A stretch of 64,000 bases of DNA from Branchinecta lynchi. Lineage: Eukaryota > Arthropoda > Branchiopoda > Anostraca > Branchinectidae. Positions 10,063-21,113 of the stretch are shown piece by piece. The position numbers and the translations under genes are program-made. The stretch spans positions 25,252,533 through 25,316,532 of the forward strand of contig JAKZAP010000001.1 in assembly GCA_023053575.1 (NCBI GenBank), read 5' to 3'. Below the pieces are notes generated by a model. The model was not told the DNA's origin. It was given only the letters and a program-made list of their open reading frames with translations, and did no database searches. Position 1 is the first letter of the stretch; each line of letters begins with the position of its first letter.

Positions 10063-10860
10063 TTACGTATTTTGAGTGTCTTTTTGGGTGGAGTGATACC
10101 TATGACTTTGTAAAAGTTGTCCGTCTGTCCGTCCGTCTGTCTGCATGATAAATCTCGAAGGGAATGAGATATTTTGATAAAACTTGGTACTACGATTCTT
10201 TGAGTCAAGGGACAGAATATTTTTAACAGCTAATGAGGTGGTCAATTTCAGGGTAAAAAGACATGCTGAACACGTATATGAAGAATAGTTTTCTTGCGGG
10301 ACAAGTAGTTCGCCCGTAATCCGGTCAGAACTGGAAAATTATTTAAAGTAAAACTTTTATTTGAGGTTGAATAGATGTTAAAGTTATGGGTAGGAGACAT
10401 GGTGAATGCGTTTATGACAATCATTTTCTACGCGGACATACAGTCCGCCCGGAATCCTGCTGAAACCGGAAAATTTGTTTTAAGTAAAAGTGTTATGTGA
10501 TTTAGAATAGAGGTTCGATGTAGTGGTAAAGAGGCATGCTTAATCAGTATAGGAAAAATTATTTCGCGCCCGACAAATAGTTCGCTCGGAATCCGTCCAA
10601 AACCTGAAATTTTTTTAAAAGTTGAAGTTTTACCTCAAGTTGATTAGAGGTTCAACACAGGTGTAACGATGCTGTATTCATTTTTGAGCTTTAGGTTTTT
10701 GCCGGACAAGTAGTTCGCTCGAAATCCGGCCGAAAACCGGAAATTTTTCAGAAGTGAGGCAGGAAGTTTTGATCAATTTTGTCAAAGTAGATATGAAATA
10801 TAGGGGTAAACACACATTGCTGAATCCATATCTGAACTTGGTTTTCTCAGATAATTAGCC
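10063..10860 (+). mobile_element. H3-type HINE-like element, 5' part with tandem core
   Basis: Starts with GTGATACCTATGAC and a GTCCGTCTGTCC microsatellite (10109-10143), then enters a core of about four degenerate units of roughly 130-150 bp. Each unit contains GGACAAGTAGTTCG(C) and CCGGAAA words (near 10300, 10440, 10575, 10700). The same 5' block appears at 21940-22030 and, inverted, near 33740-33840. I could not place the 3' end here. Confidence 0.55.
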
Positions 10861-10926
10861 ATTGGCCTTAATCTGTTTCTAATTTTTACAATAAAAACGT
10901 TCAAGGAGTATGGCGAAGACCGAAGA

Positions 10927-11097
10927 CACTGCAAAAAGTTTCTCCGAGTAAGGATTAAAGTTAACTTCAGTATTTGCTACTGGGATTAATCTTGTCTCTA
11001 CTGAGATAAGATTATTCCGAATTAGAGATAAGATTACCGTTTTAGAGATAAGATTAGTCCCAGTAGCAAATTCTGCTAGATTTTTTTTTGACAGTGT
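10927..11097. mobile_element. small palindromic MITE-like repeat
   Basis: Inverted halves: TTTGCTACTGGGATTAATCTT at 10972 pairs with its complement ending near 11071. The outer ends CACTGCAAAAAG and its partner TTTTTTGACAGTG are also inverted. The middle repeats TTAGAGATAAGATTA two to three times. A target duplication is not clear. Confidence 0.5.
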
Positions 11098-11711
11098 ACA
11101 AGACCCAATTGTCTGAATCAAATATTAAATTTTTGGGACCCCATCGAAACTTTTAGTCTTGCTTTTGTTTAAATTACCTTTCTTGGTCGAAATCGTTTGT
11201 TATTTAGGAAGGGAATGTATGAGGCCTGAATTCTGTCTGGTTTAGACGATGGACAACGACAGAATGTGGGTTTGTAGGGAACGGAAGCTGGAGGTTAGAT
11301 TAGCATTTAAAAAATCCTGGTTTTGACACGGACTTAAATTTCAGTGACAGACTTCTTTTGCCTAAGGGTGCGATTCAAGTACAATCTCCTACTGGTGGTC
11401 ACTAAAATGTGCCAACGACGTCCCAAACTCCCATATGGCCAATGCAAAACTGCTTCAACCCTCCACAAATAGTTGCCATTTTTACCCACCAGATCAAGCA
11501 GAGGGCCGAGGAGAGGATTTTAATACAATAAATTTGGAAGGTATTCTGACAAGACACAATTCAGGGTTAGGTCGGGCAGTTCAAAGTTTATTCGAAATCT
11601 TTAAAATCGCGAAGACATCAAATCAAAGGCGCTGCTAAGTATATGCCTGGCTGCAAAATAAGTTCAAAAGAGTCCCAGAATTAGCAGCCTAACGAGTTTG
11701 TTTATTGACCA
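11098..11711. other. 600 bp without a recognised feature
   Basis: AT-rich; one 67-codon frame at 11435-11638 shows no family signature and I do not call it. Bases 11712-11719 (CATGCAAT) are the left duplication of the next element. Confidence 0.4.
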
Positions 11712-11719
11712 CATGCAAT

Positions 11720-11975
11720 CAGAGGCGTCACTAGCCAAAATGTTTGGGGGGGGGGGACGAGGCATTTACCGACTGGCTGGTAATTTTTACCGACTTTTTC
11801 TGCAGAGAAAACGACCGTTTTCAACAATAAAAATGACCTTTTTGAAACAAAATCAACTGATTTTCAGAAAAAAAGACTATTTTGACGAAAAATCAACTGT
11901 TTTGGTTATTTTTTTTTACCGACTGGCCGACAGCATTGGGGGGGGGGCGCCCTCCCCCCAGTCGTGGCGCCCCTG
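11720..11975 (-). mobile_element. hAT MITE, CAGRGGCGT family, exact 8-bp TSD
   Basis: 256-bp element with ends CAGAGGCGTCACTAG and (inverted) CAGGGGCGCCACGAC, flanked by perfect CATGCAAT duplications (11712-11719 and 11976-11983). Inside are the family hallmarks: a G-run next to each end, ACCGACTGGCTGGTAA, and repeated 15-20 bp words built on ACGACTGTTTTGACGAAAAATCGAC. Its exact flanks define the family for the other copies. Confidence 0.9.
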
Positions 11976-11983
11976 CATGCAAT

Positions 11984-13200
11984 GTGGTGCTGTTGTTCGT
12001 CCCAAAATATTTAAAGTTACGCAGAGCTATAAGAATTTCGAAAGATTTTTCACACAAATAAAACATCGTTAGCGTACTATGGACTGACGCATTTTCGTCA
12101 GGTTTTTAAGATTACTTAAACTTGCTAAACAGATTTTCTTATTTGAGCCCTGTTCGGGGAAAAAGTAGTGAATGTTCTTGGTCACATACAGTATAGAAAA
12201 TACTTACTTGACCACTTTTAACAAGAAATGCATGGTCTTGAAAATAACGCTGCTATTTTTAAATTGTTCTCGTTGAAGCACAGCTCTTACTAGAAAGGAT
12301 CTTGCCATGTTAAAATGGTATCAGAATCATCGTTTATCGATGTTAAAAACCAATACTTGCCCCGTGATATTAGCGATTTTCTTATTGGAGCGTATCGACT
12401 CACTCTGGGTATCCCGCCTCTCCAAATAGGACGCTTGACGCATCGTATTTGAAAATTGTGCGCGGCTTGGTTGAAAGTGGGAAAAGCCAAGCATAAGAAA
12501 GGGAGTCCGAAACACAAGAAAGACCTTTTCACCTGCAAAGTCTTCCAAAAAGGAAAACAACATTTTGAAGCTTCTCACGCCCTTTTAATTAAAATAGTTC
12601 TCTGCGGTCCTCGAAGCTTTTGACGAACTTCGCGCTGCTTGGCTTGAAAACTCGGCTTGGCCAAAAAAGAGCTGAAAAGGTGCAAAACAAAACAATGGAG
12701 ATAAGGGCGGAATTTAATCTATCAATAAAATGTATTTCCAACTAGCTCAAAGCTGGAAGAAGAATATTTTCTGAGGTTTGTAACTCAATAGGGGAAAGGC
12801 AGAATAAGTTCGATGGATCCTTTATTTAAGAGCCGCCATCTTCGTCTCAACTTTCGGTGGTCAATCCACGACAGTCCACTCGTTGGCTGGAACACACCCG
12901 CTATCAGATTGTTGTGTAGCCTAGCCCACCCAAGCTCGTCTGATAGCTCTGTCAAACATGTATCAAATAATCTTCTATTGTTCATCAAAGAATAATGGAT
13001 ATTGTTTTTTTCTTTTCATACCGGCCATTAGCTCGAAACCTTGACTTGGAAGCAACGTGAATTTAAAGGCAAGCGAGCTAGAGCTAGAATGGCATAGTAC
13101 CCCTTTTTTGCTTGAATAGAGCCGACAATGTATATTAGAAATAACGACAATGTAAGAACGGAATAATTGTAGATTTGGCTTAAGTTGCTATCTTTTTCCT
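11984..13200. other. 1.2 kb without a recognised feature
   Basis: No convincing exon or repeat boundary. Frames on the - strand at 12290-12578 overlap one another and have no family signature. Confidence 0.4.
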
Positions 13201-13309
13201 GTGCTGCTTGACATAATATAAGTAATAATTTACTTGTACCCTTAGGAAAAACAAAAAGTTATTTTGCGGAAATAAGAGGTAGGAGCAAAGTGCCAAAAAA
13301 ACAAACAAA

Positions 13310-13470
13310 CAAAACTTTTAGGAGACAATCAATAAGAAGGTCACGGTTCTGCAGCAATCGACAAACTTGGTTCACAGCTAAATGGCTTGTGCGAAATTGA
13401 TTTAATGTTGAAATAGTAAAATAAAAATAATAATCTACTTGTACCCTTACTAAATACATTAGTCTTAGTT
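13310..13470. repeat. dispersed unit with GAAGGTCACGGTTCT
   Basis: The block beginning AAGAAGGTCACGGTTCT and continuing through GTTCACAGCTAA to AATAATCTACTTGTRCCCTT recurs at 14975-15100 and again, shortened, at 15178-15240. The spacing of the last two is about 205 bp. It adjoins the H1 copy at 13470-14202 and may be that element's alternative core. Confidence 0.55.
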
Positions 13471-14202
13471 CAAAAGTTGACTTTTTTGCCGTAGGCCAAC
13501 TTTCTAACGTCACGACTTAGAAAGGAGCAACGGATAAGCTCTAGTTTCTATAGCAATGAGAGAACTTTTAAAGTTTAAGAGGCCACATCTGATACCGTTA
13601 CTCTACCGCAAACCCAAGTGCAAAAAAAAAAATTTATAAAATCAGCTGAAATCGCGAACAGATATGGATAGAAACAATAGATGGCAGCACTTTCGGACCC
13701 GTGGGAAAAAGCCACTTTTTTGTCTCTGTAGATTTTTCTATTTATCACTCAAAGAAGATATGTTGGCTGTGGGGCCGGGTAACTGCCGCATATATTTCAA
13801 ATAGAAACTGGTGCCTGCCTGCTTCCATCTTCAAATAGAAACTGGTGCCTGCCTGCTTGCGTGCTAGAACGGAGCTTTCCACTCGAAAGCAGAAACATGG
13901 TTTGATGAAACGAAAGGTTCGCTACACAACTTCAGATAGTCCTCTTTGACATAGGCTATATAACTCCACTTCACTTCGCAAACCGAGGACAAGCAAAAAC
14001 GATCCTTATTGGCCCCAGGCAAGAGTTTTACGGAGCTTTCCAAAATGTAATGTCATATTCATCAATCCGGCCTAAGGTCCACACTTTCCGTAAAAACCGC
14101 ACAGGTTAGACCCTTCCCAGTTACCAGGAATAAAATGAAATCGGCGGCATAGGAAAAAAAAAAAAAACCGAGGACAAAACCAAAGTGTTGCTCTCGCAAC
14201 AC
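13470..14202 (-). mobile_element. H1-type Helentron/HINE-like element, 5' half
   Basis: Reverse complement of the left part of the complete H1 copy at 40566-44970. The 5' hairpin GTGTTGCGAGAGCAACAC lies at 14185-14202, followed (leftward) by TTTGGTTTTGTCC. Homology continues to GACTTTTTTGCCGTAGGCC near 13490 and ends around 13470. A 42-bp direct duplication (TCAAATAGAAACTGGTGCC) sits at 13798-13858. The flank outside the hairpin is T, as in the other copy. Confidence 0.7.
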
Positions 14203-14379
14203 AATTAGGACAGACGTAGCTCATTTTCTTGGAAAAAGCAGAACACAATCAGATAAAAGCTTAGTTTAGCATTTGTTCTAACCAAATTCCTCCATTCGGT
14301 TCTAAATACAAGGTTCAGTAGTAGTGAGCTAGCGTGTCGTGCCTCCGTGAAAGACGACGTCGGATCGATTTCGCATCAG

Positions 14380-14580
14380 CCCATTACCCTTTTGCTATCC
14401 TTGTTCCTAGTTTCCGGACTCTCGGATCCGGGGAAAGTCGGATCGGGGAAGTGCCTGCCAAATTTCATCGTCCTAGCTTGTTTGGAAGTGCCCGAACTAG
14501 CAAAACCTGGACCGACCGCCCGACAGACAGAAATTGCGATCGCTATATGGCACTTGGCCGAAGGGCAAGTGCCATAAAAA
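14380..14580 (-). mobile_element. H2-type HINE-like element, 5' end fragment
   Basis: The terminal hairpin (TATGGCACTTG...CAAGTGCCATA) with GCGATCGCAATTTCTGTC lies at 14535-14580, inverted relative to the complete copy at 22129. Only about 200 bp remain before homology is lost. Confidence 0.65.
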
Positions 14581-15556
14581 CGGAGGATGAGTATCTGGAA
14601 ATTCTGGATTACAAAAGTGAATTTTTCAAAGTTAAATGTAAGTATTGTGAATGACTGCTGTTTGCTTGTCAACTCTCTGTATTCGGGGAATTTTTTTTTT
14701 TATAGTGGGTCCGGAATTTTTTGTACCTGTAGGTTGTGGTGTGTCCAGAACTTCCAGAAGAGCACACTGGGTTAGTTAGCACACTAGTTTAAAACCAGGA
14801 AGTAAGCAAAGTCTACGGCAAGAAGCATGCAAAAACGCCTTATTAGCACACAGGCCAACTGCTACGGCGACAGTCCACAGGAATGCAAAAACGCAACTAT
14901 TCATTTGTATTACGGGAATATAAGGTATAGGAGAAACTGTAAAGACAAATATATTTTTTATCATGACGAACAAACATAAGAAGGTCACGGTTCTACACCA
15001 ATCAACGAATTTGGTTAACAGCTAAACGGTTTGTATAGGAAATTCGATGTTGGGATAGTAAAATAAAAGTAATAATCTACTTGTGCCCTTAATAAATACA
15101 GGAATTTATAAAATTAGAATATAAGATAGGATAAAAATGCAAAGAAAACAATGTGTTTTTTATCATAAAATCAAACATGAGAAGGTCACGGTTCTACGTC
15201 AATCAACGAATTTGGTTCACAGCTAAACTGTTCAGTGGGAAATCGATATGATTATGGGTTTCATTTTTGCGAATGTTTCTGACAGTTTTTGTTACTTCAA
15301 ACACGCAATGCTATGAAGAATGCATGTTTGAAATCCGCAAAAGAAAAAATATGTAGAATTTGTAGAAACGACAAAGCTGCGGCCTTCATTCACCAAATGG
15401 CTTCGTGTCGATCCTCTTCTTAGCTTCTTACCAAGAACTTATGTATTATGCATGAATATATACGACATTGCATATGAACAGGATCTCATTCAGCTAGGAG
15501 TCCCTAAATACATTCACCCAAGAAATACCCTTATTTTGAGTGAAGATGGTGTGTTG
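14581..15556. other. 1 kb of dispersed repeat, no gene
   Basis: Contains two further copies of the GAAGGTCACGGTTCT unit (14975-15100 and 15178-15240). Otherwise AT-rich with no exon signature. Confidence 0.45.
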
Positions 15557-15798
15557 GGGATCGACTAAAAAGAGGAACGGCACAGCACAACATAGTGTAG
15601 GAGGCACGAGAACTAAAAGGAGGCACGAAAACTAAAAGGGCCCTTTCAGGCTTCAGAGTGAAGGGCAGGAACAATGTGCCTTCTTTTAGGCTCTAGATTG
15701 ACGAACTCTCACTTACTTGTCTACTTCTACTACTTGCTAATCTCTTTTTATTGCTCGTGCCTCCTGCGCCATGCCGTGCCTCTTTTTAGTCGATCCCG
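15557..15798. mobile_element. palindromic MITE-like element
   Basis: The left end GGGATCGACTAAAAAGAGG (15557) and right end CCTCTTTTTAGTCGATCCC (15798) are inverse. A second inner pair, GGAGGCACGAG and CTCGTGCCTCC, repeats the design. The interior includes a CACGARAACTAAAAGG direct repeat. The target duplication is unclear. Confidence 0.6.
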
Positions 15799-15825
15799 GT
15801 CTGTTATCCCCAAATGAGCCCTCTG

Positions 15826-15844
15826 CCCCCCCCCCCCCCCCCCC
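15826..15844. repeat. C19 homopolymer
   Basis: Uninterrupted run of 19 C. Several similar G/C runs in the window lie next to hAT-family ends; this one does not sit inside a recognised element. Its length is prone to sequencing error. Confidence 0.8.
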
Positions 15845-16073
15845 GCTCCCATCTTTCGTGCGTCGGTCTGAGAGGGCACATGCTAGGGTCGTGTCCAGAG
15901 GGGCGTTAGGGGTTCGACCATCATCCCGAACATGCAAAATTACAGGCTTTAACCTCTGATTTATGTTTTGGTCTTACTGTTTGGTCTGGACCTGACACTA
16001 GCAATCTGTTATATCCATATTATATCCTCAGTTTTCAGAAACTTTTCTGTCCAGCGTTTGTTTCAGATTGAGG

Positions 16074-16079
16074 TTTATT
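16074..16079 (-). terminator. candidate polyadenylation signal for secreted-protein gene
   Basis: AATAAA on the - strand about 350 bp past the proposed stop codon at 16433. It is only a positional candidate. Confidence 0.35.
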
Positions 16080-16432
16080 AGTTACGTTGTTGTCTGTTGT
16101 TATTAATTGCTGTTGCTCATAACTGTCTCCGACCAAGCTCCGACGACCTCTTCTAACTTTACGCTGTTTCGTTTACAAAGCTGATCCGACGTTGCGGAAA
16201 CAACGACTGGAAGCTGACTCGAATCCTGAATAGCGTTCTGTACTTTTGTACGAAGAAGTTTAAAAAAGTTCAGTAGGAAATGATGAAGGTGAGAAAGCCT
16301 GTACCTGTAGCTACATGTACAGGGACTACTTTTCGGACCTTTTCTTCAGTTCCAGCAAAATCTGCACGGAGAAGTTGTAAATGGCCCTTTCTGTGTGGGA
16401 CTGGTCAGTGTCCGAATTCCGTACGGTAGAAA

Positions 16433-16488
16433 CTAGCGTAAAGTACGGTTTCCGTGTAGCCGCGGGAAGGAATCCGGATTTGGCAACA
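16433..16488 (-). CDS. Thr-rich secreted protein, candidate exon 3
   Basis: Follows exon 2 across a 62-nt intron (GTATGA...GAAATGCAG). It reads 17 residues (VLPNPDSFPRLHGNRTLR begins at the junction) and ends at TAG (16433-16435). The phase (1) agrees. The acceptor tract is weak, and a longer open frame (about 57 codons) lies in another phase of the same sequence, so the true C-terminus is unsettled. Confidence 0.35.
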
Positions 16489-16550
16489 CTGCATTTCCCA
16501 CTAGTTGGAAAAGGTATGAGTGATTAATAAACGCAACACTTTCTTCATAC

Positions 16551-16893
16551 CTGCGCATCTGAAGGTGGAAGGGAATCTTTTTGAGACGGGAATATCCTCT
16601 TCTGGTTTTTTCGCCTTCTTCTTCTTCTTCTTAGGTGACGCTTGACTCTGAGCAGCAGCTGTCGTGCGAGTTGTTGTTGTTGCTCTGGGTGTTGTTGTGG
16701 TTGGTCTGGGTGTTGTTGTGGTCGTTGTGGTTGTGGTAGTTGTCGTGGTTGTTGTTGTAGAGCTAGATGCCTCGACCTCGTCAGACTCTTCATATTCTAC
16801 TTCTTCCTCAGCACCGGCAACGACGCTGCCTGTCTGCTCTACGGCATCGTCTTCCTCAGAGTAATACTCCCCCGACTCTTCTTGAGGACGAGC
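16551..16893 (-). CDS. Thr-rich secreted protein, exon 2 (acidic, Thr/Pro and Lys tracts)
   Basis: 114 codons between acceptor TTTTTAG (16894) and donor GCAG|GTATGA (16550). In order: a mature start ARPQEESGEYYSEEDDAVEQ, an acidic stretch, a run of about 15 Thr, TPRPTTTT and PRATTTT repeats, a six-Lys run, then PEEDIPVSKRFPSTFRCA. Phase 0 at its start matches the exon 1 donor. The composition suggests a mucin-like, O-glycosylated extracellular linker, as in many arthropod cuticle or gut-lining proteins. No chitin-binding domain is visible. Cys- and Gln-rich frames over this exon in other phases are shadows of the ACA/ACC repeats. Confidence 0.7.
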
Positions 16894-16898
16894 CTAAA

Positions 16899-19800
16899 AA
16901 TAATAGTAATAGTTAATCATACAACTTGATCAGAGTGTTCAATGAAACTGGCACGTATTTGTCGATGCGAGGACACCAAGTTTACCGGCTGAAACAAACT
17001 CGTTATTAGAGAACGTGTGAAAACTATTCAGCACCACGGACACCGAAAGCCGAAAACGATCGAGTTTTGTATGCACTGACGGTGACGGTTCTTTAACTAT
17101 TATTATTGTACTTAATACGAAGCCTATTTATTCATTTTTTTTTTTTTGCAACACGACAGTAGATGTGGAGACACAAAATATCAGGTGAAAGATAACATGA
17201 TTCGATGGTTTGCGTACAATCGATCTGATGCATTTCTCAGCCCTTTTGTTCTATGGTTATTTTTATTATTTTTGTTTGTATTTTTAAGGATAGTTAGCAG
17301 TGTTTTGTTGGGAATTTTTGTTGTTGTGTTGTTTAGGCGTCCCAGTGAAGCTCCCTTTCTTCTTTCCTTCCTTGGCCTTTTTTAAAGTAATTTGTTTTCG
17401 GCGGTTTTTAGGGTTATTCCGTCTCCTACAGGCTAGCCTCTGGGCAGTGAAGTGTTTTCTGGTCGGCTGTGTCACATGGAGCAACTAATTATAGTCTTTG
17501 TCCGTTTCGAGTTCGTGACATAAAAGAAAATATTCTGTTTTGCTAAAACCTCCGGTCGAGGACTACACGAAAAGAACTACTTATTTATTAGTTAGCAGTA
17601 ATGGGGCAGAACTTATAACTGGATCCAAAATTTATTTTGGTGGAATCGTGATCTCAAACTCTGGTAGACACAGGCTGACTATAAAAAATATATGCCCTTT
17701 AATGACATCGAATATGTTTGAACAAGTTTTGCTACAGAGTAGCCTCAAAAATGTCTTATTGACCTGGAATCCAGTTTTGTATTTTCCTACCCATGTATGC
17801 CTCATCATTTATGACAGTAAATAATGTATTTTTCAAGTTCTGGAAAAAGGGGTACGCAACCTTTTGGAACTGGTTGAGAACCACTGGTCTCCGCTGACGC
17901 GAAGCGAGGCTGAAGGAGACTAAAGAAAACACTACAGTAACACTGTGTACTCGTTCAAACTTGACTACTGTCGGATCTCTTCTGGCAATCAGACAGTCAG
18001 ACCTAGAGTCAGACTGTCATAACTCGACGGAAATGTGTCGTCGAGATCCGGTGGTGCTCTTATTGGCTTAAAATTGCTGAAAATGAAGATTGCGATACGT
18101 TCGTCGGCCTCCCAACAGCTTACGATTTCCAGTTAACACATCTACTGCGACAGTGGTAAGGTAGTAACATGCAACCGCGTTCTCATGATAAGACACGAAT
18201 AAGATATTTAATGATATTGTCGATATCGAAAACGATATTTGTAAATCTTATGTAAATAATTCAACATGACTAACATAGACCCCCTATATTTCTGAGGGAC
18301 AAAAAATGACAACTCCAAAGCTTCCTTGCTTTCCGTCTGTCAGTCACTTTTTGTTTCACCACTTCAAATCTACTCCTGAGAATATCAAGAACCCAACACT
18401 GGTATATCTGCTCCTAAAGTAACCATAGTTTGTATATTAAATATCTTGGCAGTTTAATTTTGCCCCTGAATAGGTTCCAAAATCAAAATGAAATGCGATG
18501 ACGTTTCTTTTAGGTTTATTCGAAATGTGTCCCAAAAACAGCAATTAAATTTAGAGTGTGGTAAAATCGGTTGGAGCCCAAAATTGATATTTCATAAAAT
18601 GGTCCAACTCGAGACACGTACGACGACGTTAAAAAGCTACAGACACAGTTCTTCAAACCTCACTTCAAACTTGCTTGAATCCAAAGTAGAAATTTATTCA
18701 ACTTAAGAAACGTGACGTAAGGCATCGTAACAACAGGCAGAAAGAAGTAAAGAAATGTATTTGCTTGACGAGAAGGTTTGCGAGTTTGTCATGTAAGTGT
18801 AAGAGACTATTGATTTGACAACACTAGCCCATTCGGGCTCTACTGCAGTCAGAGGTATCGACTACTTGTGTAAAGGATGGTAAGAAGGTTATAAAAGGTG
18901 TGTTCATGTAGTTTAGTATGTAAAAGTTGGTCTGTATAATAACAAGTATTGAACTGAAACTAAATGTGTGCGAACAAGACACAGTAAGTTGCCTTCGACA
19001 AAAGCGATTTGTGTCTACGCCAGTCTGAAGGGGTCCGTTGCTGGTGTGACAGAAACGACACAATGTGAGCGATTTCGGAAACAGAATATAAACATAATAT
19101 TTGGTGTTTAAAAAGAAACAAATAGCATACAGTCGCAGTAAATCAAAATGCTGAGTAGAGTATACTCTCGATACCCTGCCCGATGCAAACGAGCGGAAGG
19201 TAAGAGCTACGTGGAATATCATACTTCGTTACCTCTACAAACAGCTATATCGCAGTAGAGCAGTCCAGGCCTATTACAGTTTTTCTTTTGGTATGTGCAG
19301 CGACAAAGAGTGTGGTGTGACAGAGGTGTGACAGAAACGACACAACGTGAGCGATTACGGAAACATGATATAAATGTGTACATCACTGAAAGGGACAGTC
19401 TGAAGGGACCTTTACTCTGACAGCAGTTTAATATTTTCCGAATGGTTAAAACTCAAATTTAATTACACAAATAAAAGGTTTGTAGTAATAACTTCGAAGA
19501 GCTTCTGTCGATCACTTTTGTTGTTTTGTTATTCACAACAAAGTGAACCATATTCGGCTCTGTACATATCTTACCAGAAAGATAAGCACCAAGTGCAAAT
19601 TTAGTTAGTAACTGCAACTGTTGAAGTAGTGGAGAAAACCCGCTTATTTTTTTTCCTACTATACTATTCTTCGGGGTAACCTAATTTAGATTCATGTTAG
19701 CGAACAAACTAAACTTGGGGGGGGCCAAAATTCATCTGTGCCCCCCCCCCCCCCCCCAAAGACTTCCTTGAACGGTGCCACTGGAAATCCTTACGATGAC

Positions 19801-19911
19801 GCTGAGAACATATGTTGTCCTTCATTATGTAGAAAGCTTGCGTACATCCAGAGTAGACGGTTTTCAGCTTAAGAAACATTAGTCTTAAACGTCAACTTGA
19901 TAAAGGCTTAC
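16899..19911 (-). other. intron of the secreted-protein gene
   Basis: 3 kb without another recognised exon. It contains poly-T at 17135-17148, a dispersed repeat at 19149-19310 and a G7/C17 pair at 19720-19758 that resembles the inner part of a CAGRGGCGT hAT element without its ends. A 132-codon - strand frame at 18824-19222 overlaps the repeat and is not called. Confidence 0.45.
19149..19310 (+). repeat. dispersed repeat carrying a conserved 36-codon frame, copy 1
   Basis: Starting at ATG 19149 the frame reads LSRVYSRYPARCKRAEGKSY and ends at TAG after TAISQ (to 19257). A second copy at 29295-29405 keeps the frame with about two-thirds identical residues. Both continue into a CAGGCCTAYTACAGTTTTTC block. 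It may be an exon-derived or retrotransposed sequence; I recognise no protein. Confidence 0.5.
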
Positions 19912-19968
19912 CTGAACAGTAAGCGCAAAGAGCGCAATAAGCGCAAAAGTCAGCCAATATCCCCTCAT
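19912..19968 (-). CDS. Thr-rich secreted protein, exon 1 (signal peptide)
   Basis: The ATG (19966-19968) opens a textbook signal peptide, MRGYWLTFALIALFALTVQ, ending exactly at donor CAG|GTAAGC in phase 0. Cleavage is expected just after the junction, at VQA|RPQ, when joined to exon 2. The match of phase, signal peptide and acidic mature start supports the two-exon model, although the 3-kb intron leaves room for an unseen exon. Confidence 0.7.
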
Positions 19969-20435
19969 GTTTCTATCACTGGCTCAGTGTTTTCGTAACT
20001 ACTAATAAGTTCTGAAGATGCCCGGCTCGGAAGATTGTATATGGGTTGGGATGTTGCTGACCCTGAGTGTCAGGTTGATTATTTTGCGCAAAAATGTTCA
20101 TTGTGCGTCAGGTAGAAGGCGAGCCATGAGCGCATCTTCGCGCCGGAATGCGCTGGCATTATCCTTGGTATCCTCGACCTTTCTCTTTCATTTGACGCTT
20201 CTTTGGCTCTAAGGGACATTTTAGCGTGGAATTTGCATATTACTCGTATGGACAATGAGATACAGGTGCTGAAGCGAGGGGTAAACGCACTTCCAAGAAG
20301 TACGCAGTATAAACACTGGTAAGGGTAAGATAAGCACGGTACTGAAACTAGTGCTTTTTTGAAGTGGTGAGGACTGGTAAGGACGTCGTGGAGAGACCGT
20401 ATTTGCCGGAAACGGCAATGGTTGTATGGGTCGAG

Positions 20436-21113
20436 TTGTCGGCGTAATGTCCCTATTCGAAACTTCCCCGTGACAAAACGTCCCCATGACAAAACGTCCC
20501 TACGACAAACGTCCTCAGTCGAAATGTCCCCGGCTATGGATTTTTTGTCATCACTTTTTTTTAAGTAAGCGCAAAGGTTTAGTAGTTGTAAGTTTTCCTT
20601 TTATCCCTAATATAATTGGTTTATTTGTGTGTTAGTTTATACTGCGATAAAACTAATTGGTCTCGCTTTTGTTCGATGTTTAATTTGGTGATATTTAAAG
20701 TATTTTATTAAAGGATCAAACCCGTCTAACCTAGATTTACTGTGTCTCTCTATCTATCGGCACTACGCTGATTTTCGCGTTCTCCTTCTTTAATGCTCTT
20801 TGAGCCATAGCGGGCTTCCCTTTTCTCTGAGGAGCATATCGGTGCTTCTCAGATTTTGCATGTTGCTTGAAATGACCAAGAACTGCTCAGTTACGAGTTC
20901 ATTGCAAGGCATATTACACTATATATTTTAATTGGAAATAATACTTTTGTGAAGCAACCGGCTCCATGTCCTATCTTTCCTGATTATAAGGAATGTTTTA
21001 GGGGGATGTTTTACCTCGATCATGCACCTAAAGATAGAGGCGAATTTAAAAATCTATGCTTGGGGATGTTTCGCCTCGAGGACGTTTTGCCCTGGGGACG
21101 TTTTGTCGAGTGT
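20436..21113. mobile_element. foldback element with inverted tandem arrays of GTCCCNNRACAAAAC
   Basis: The left end (20436-20540) is a tandem array of about 20-bp units, ATGACAAAACGTCCCC. The right end (21000-21113) has the inverse array, GGGGACGTTTTGTCGA and GGGGATGTTTCGCCTCGA. The 450-bp middle is AT-rich and non-coding. No target duplication could be read, because the array lets the end slide. Confidence 0.65.

Noticed and set aside
16545..16793. Gln/Arg-rich frame on the - strand
   Set aside because: It is another phase of the Thr-rich exon; the ACA/ACC repeats read as CAA/CAC in this phase. The Thr phase joins a signal peptide exon in frame.
16642..16929. Cys-rich frame on the + strand
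   Set aside because: Antisense shadow of the same ACA/ACC repeats.
18824..19222. 132-codon frame on the - strand
   Set aside because: Lies in the intron of the secreted-protein gene and overlaps a dispersed repeat; no recognised domain.
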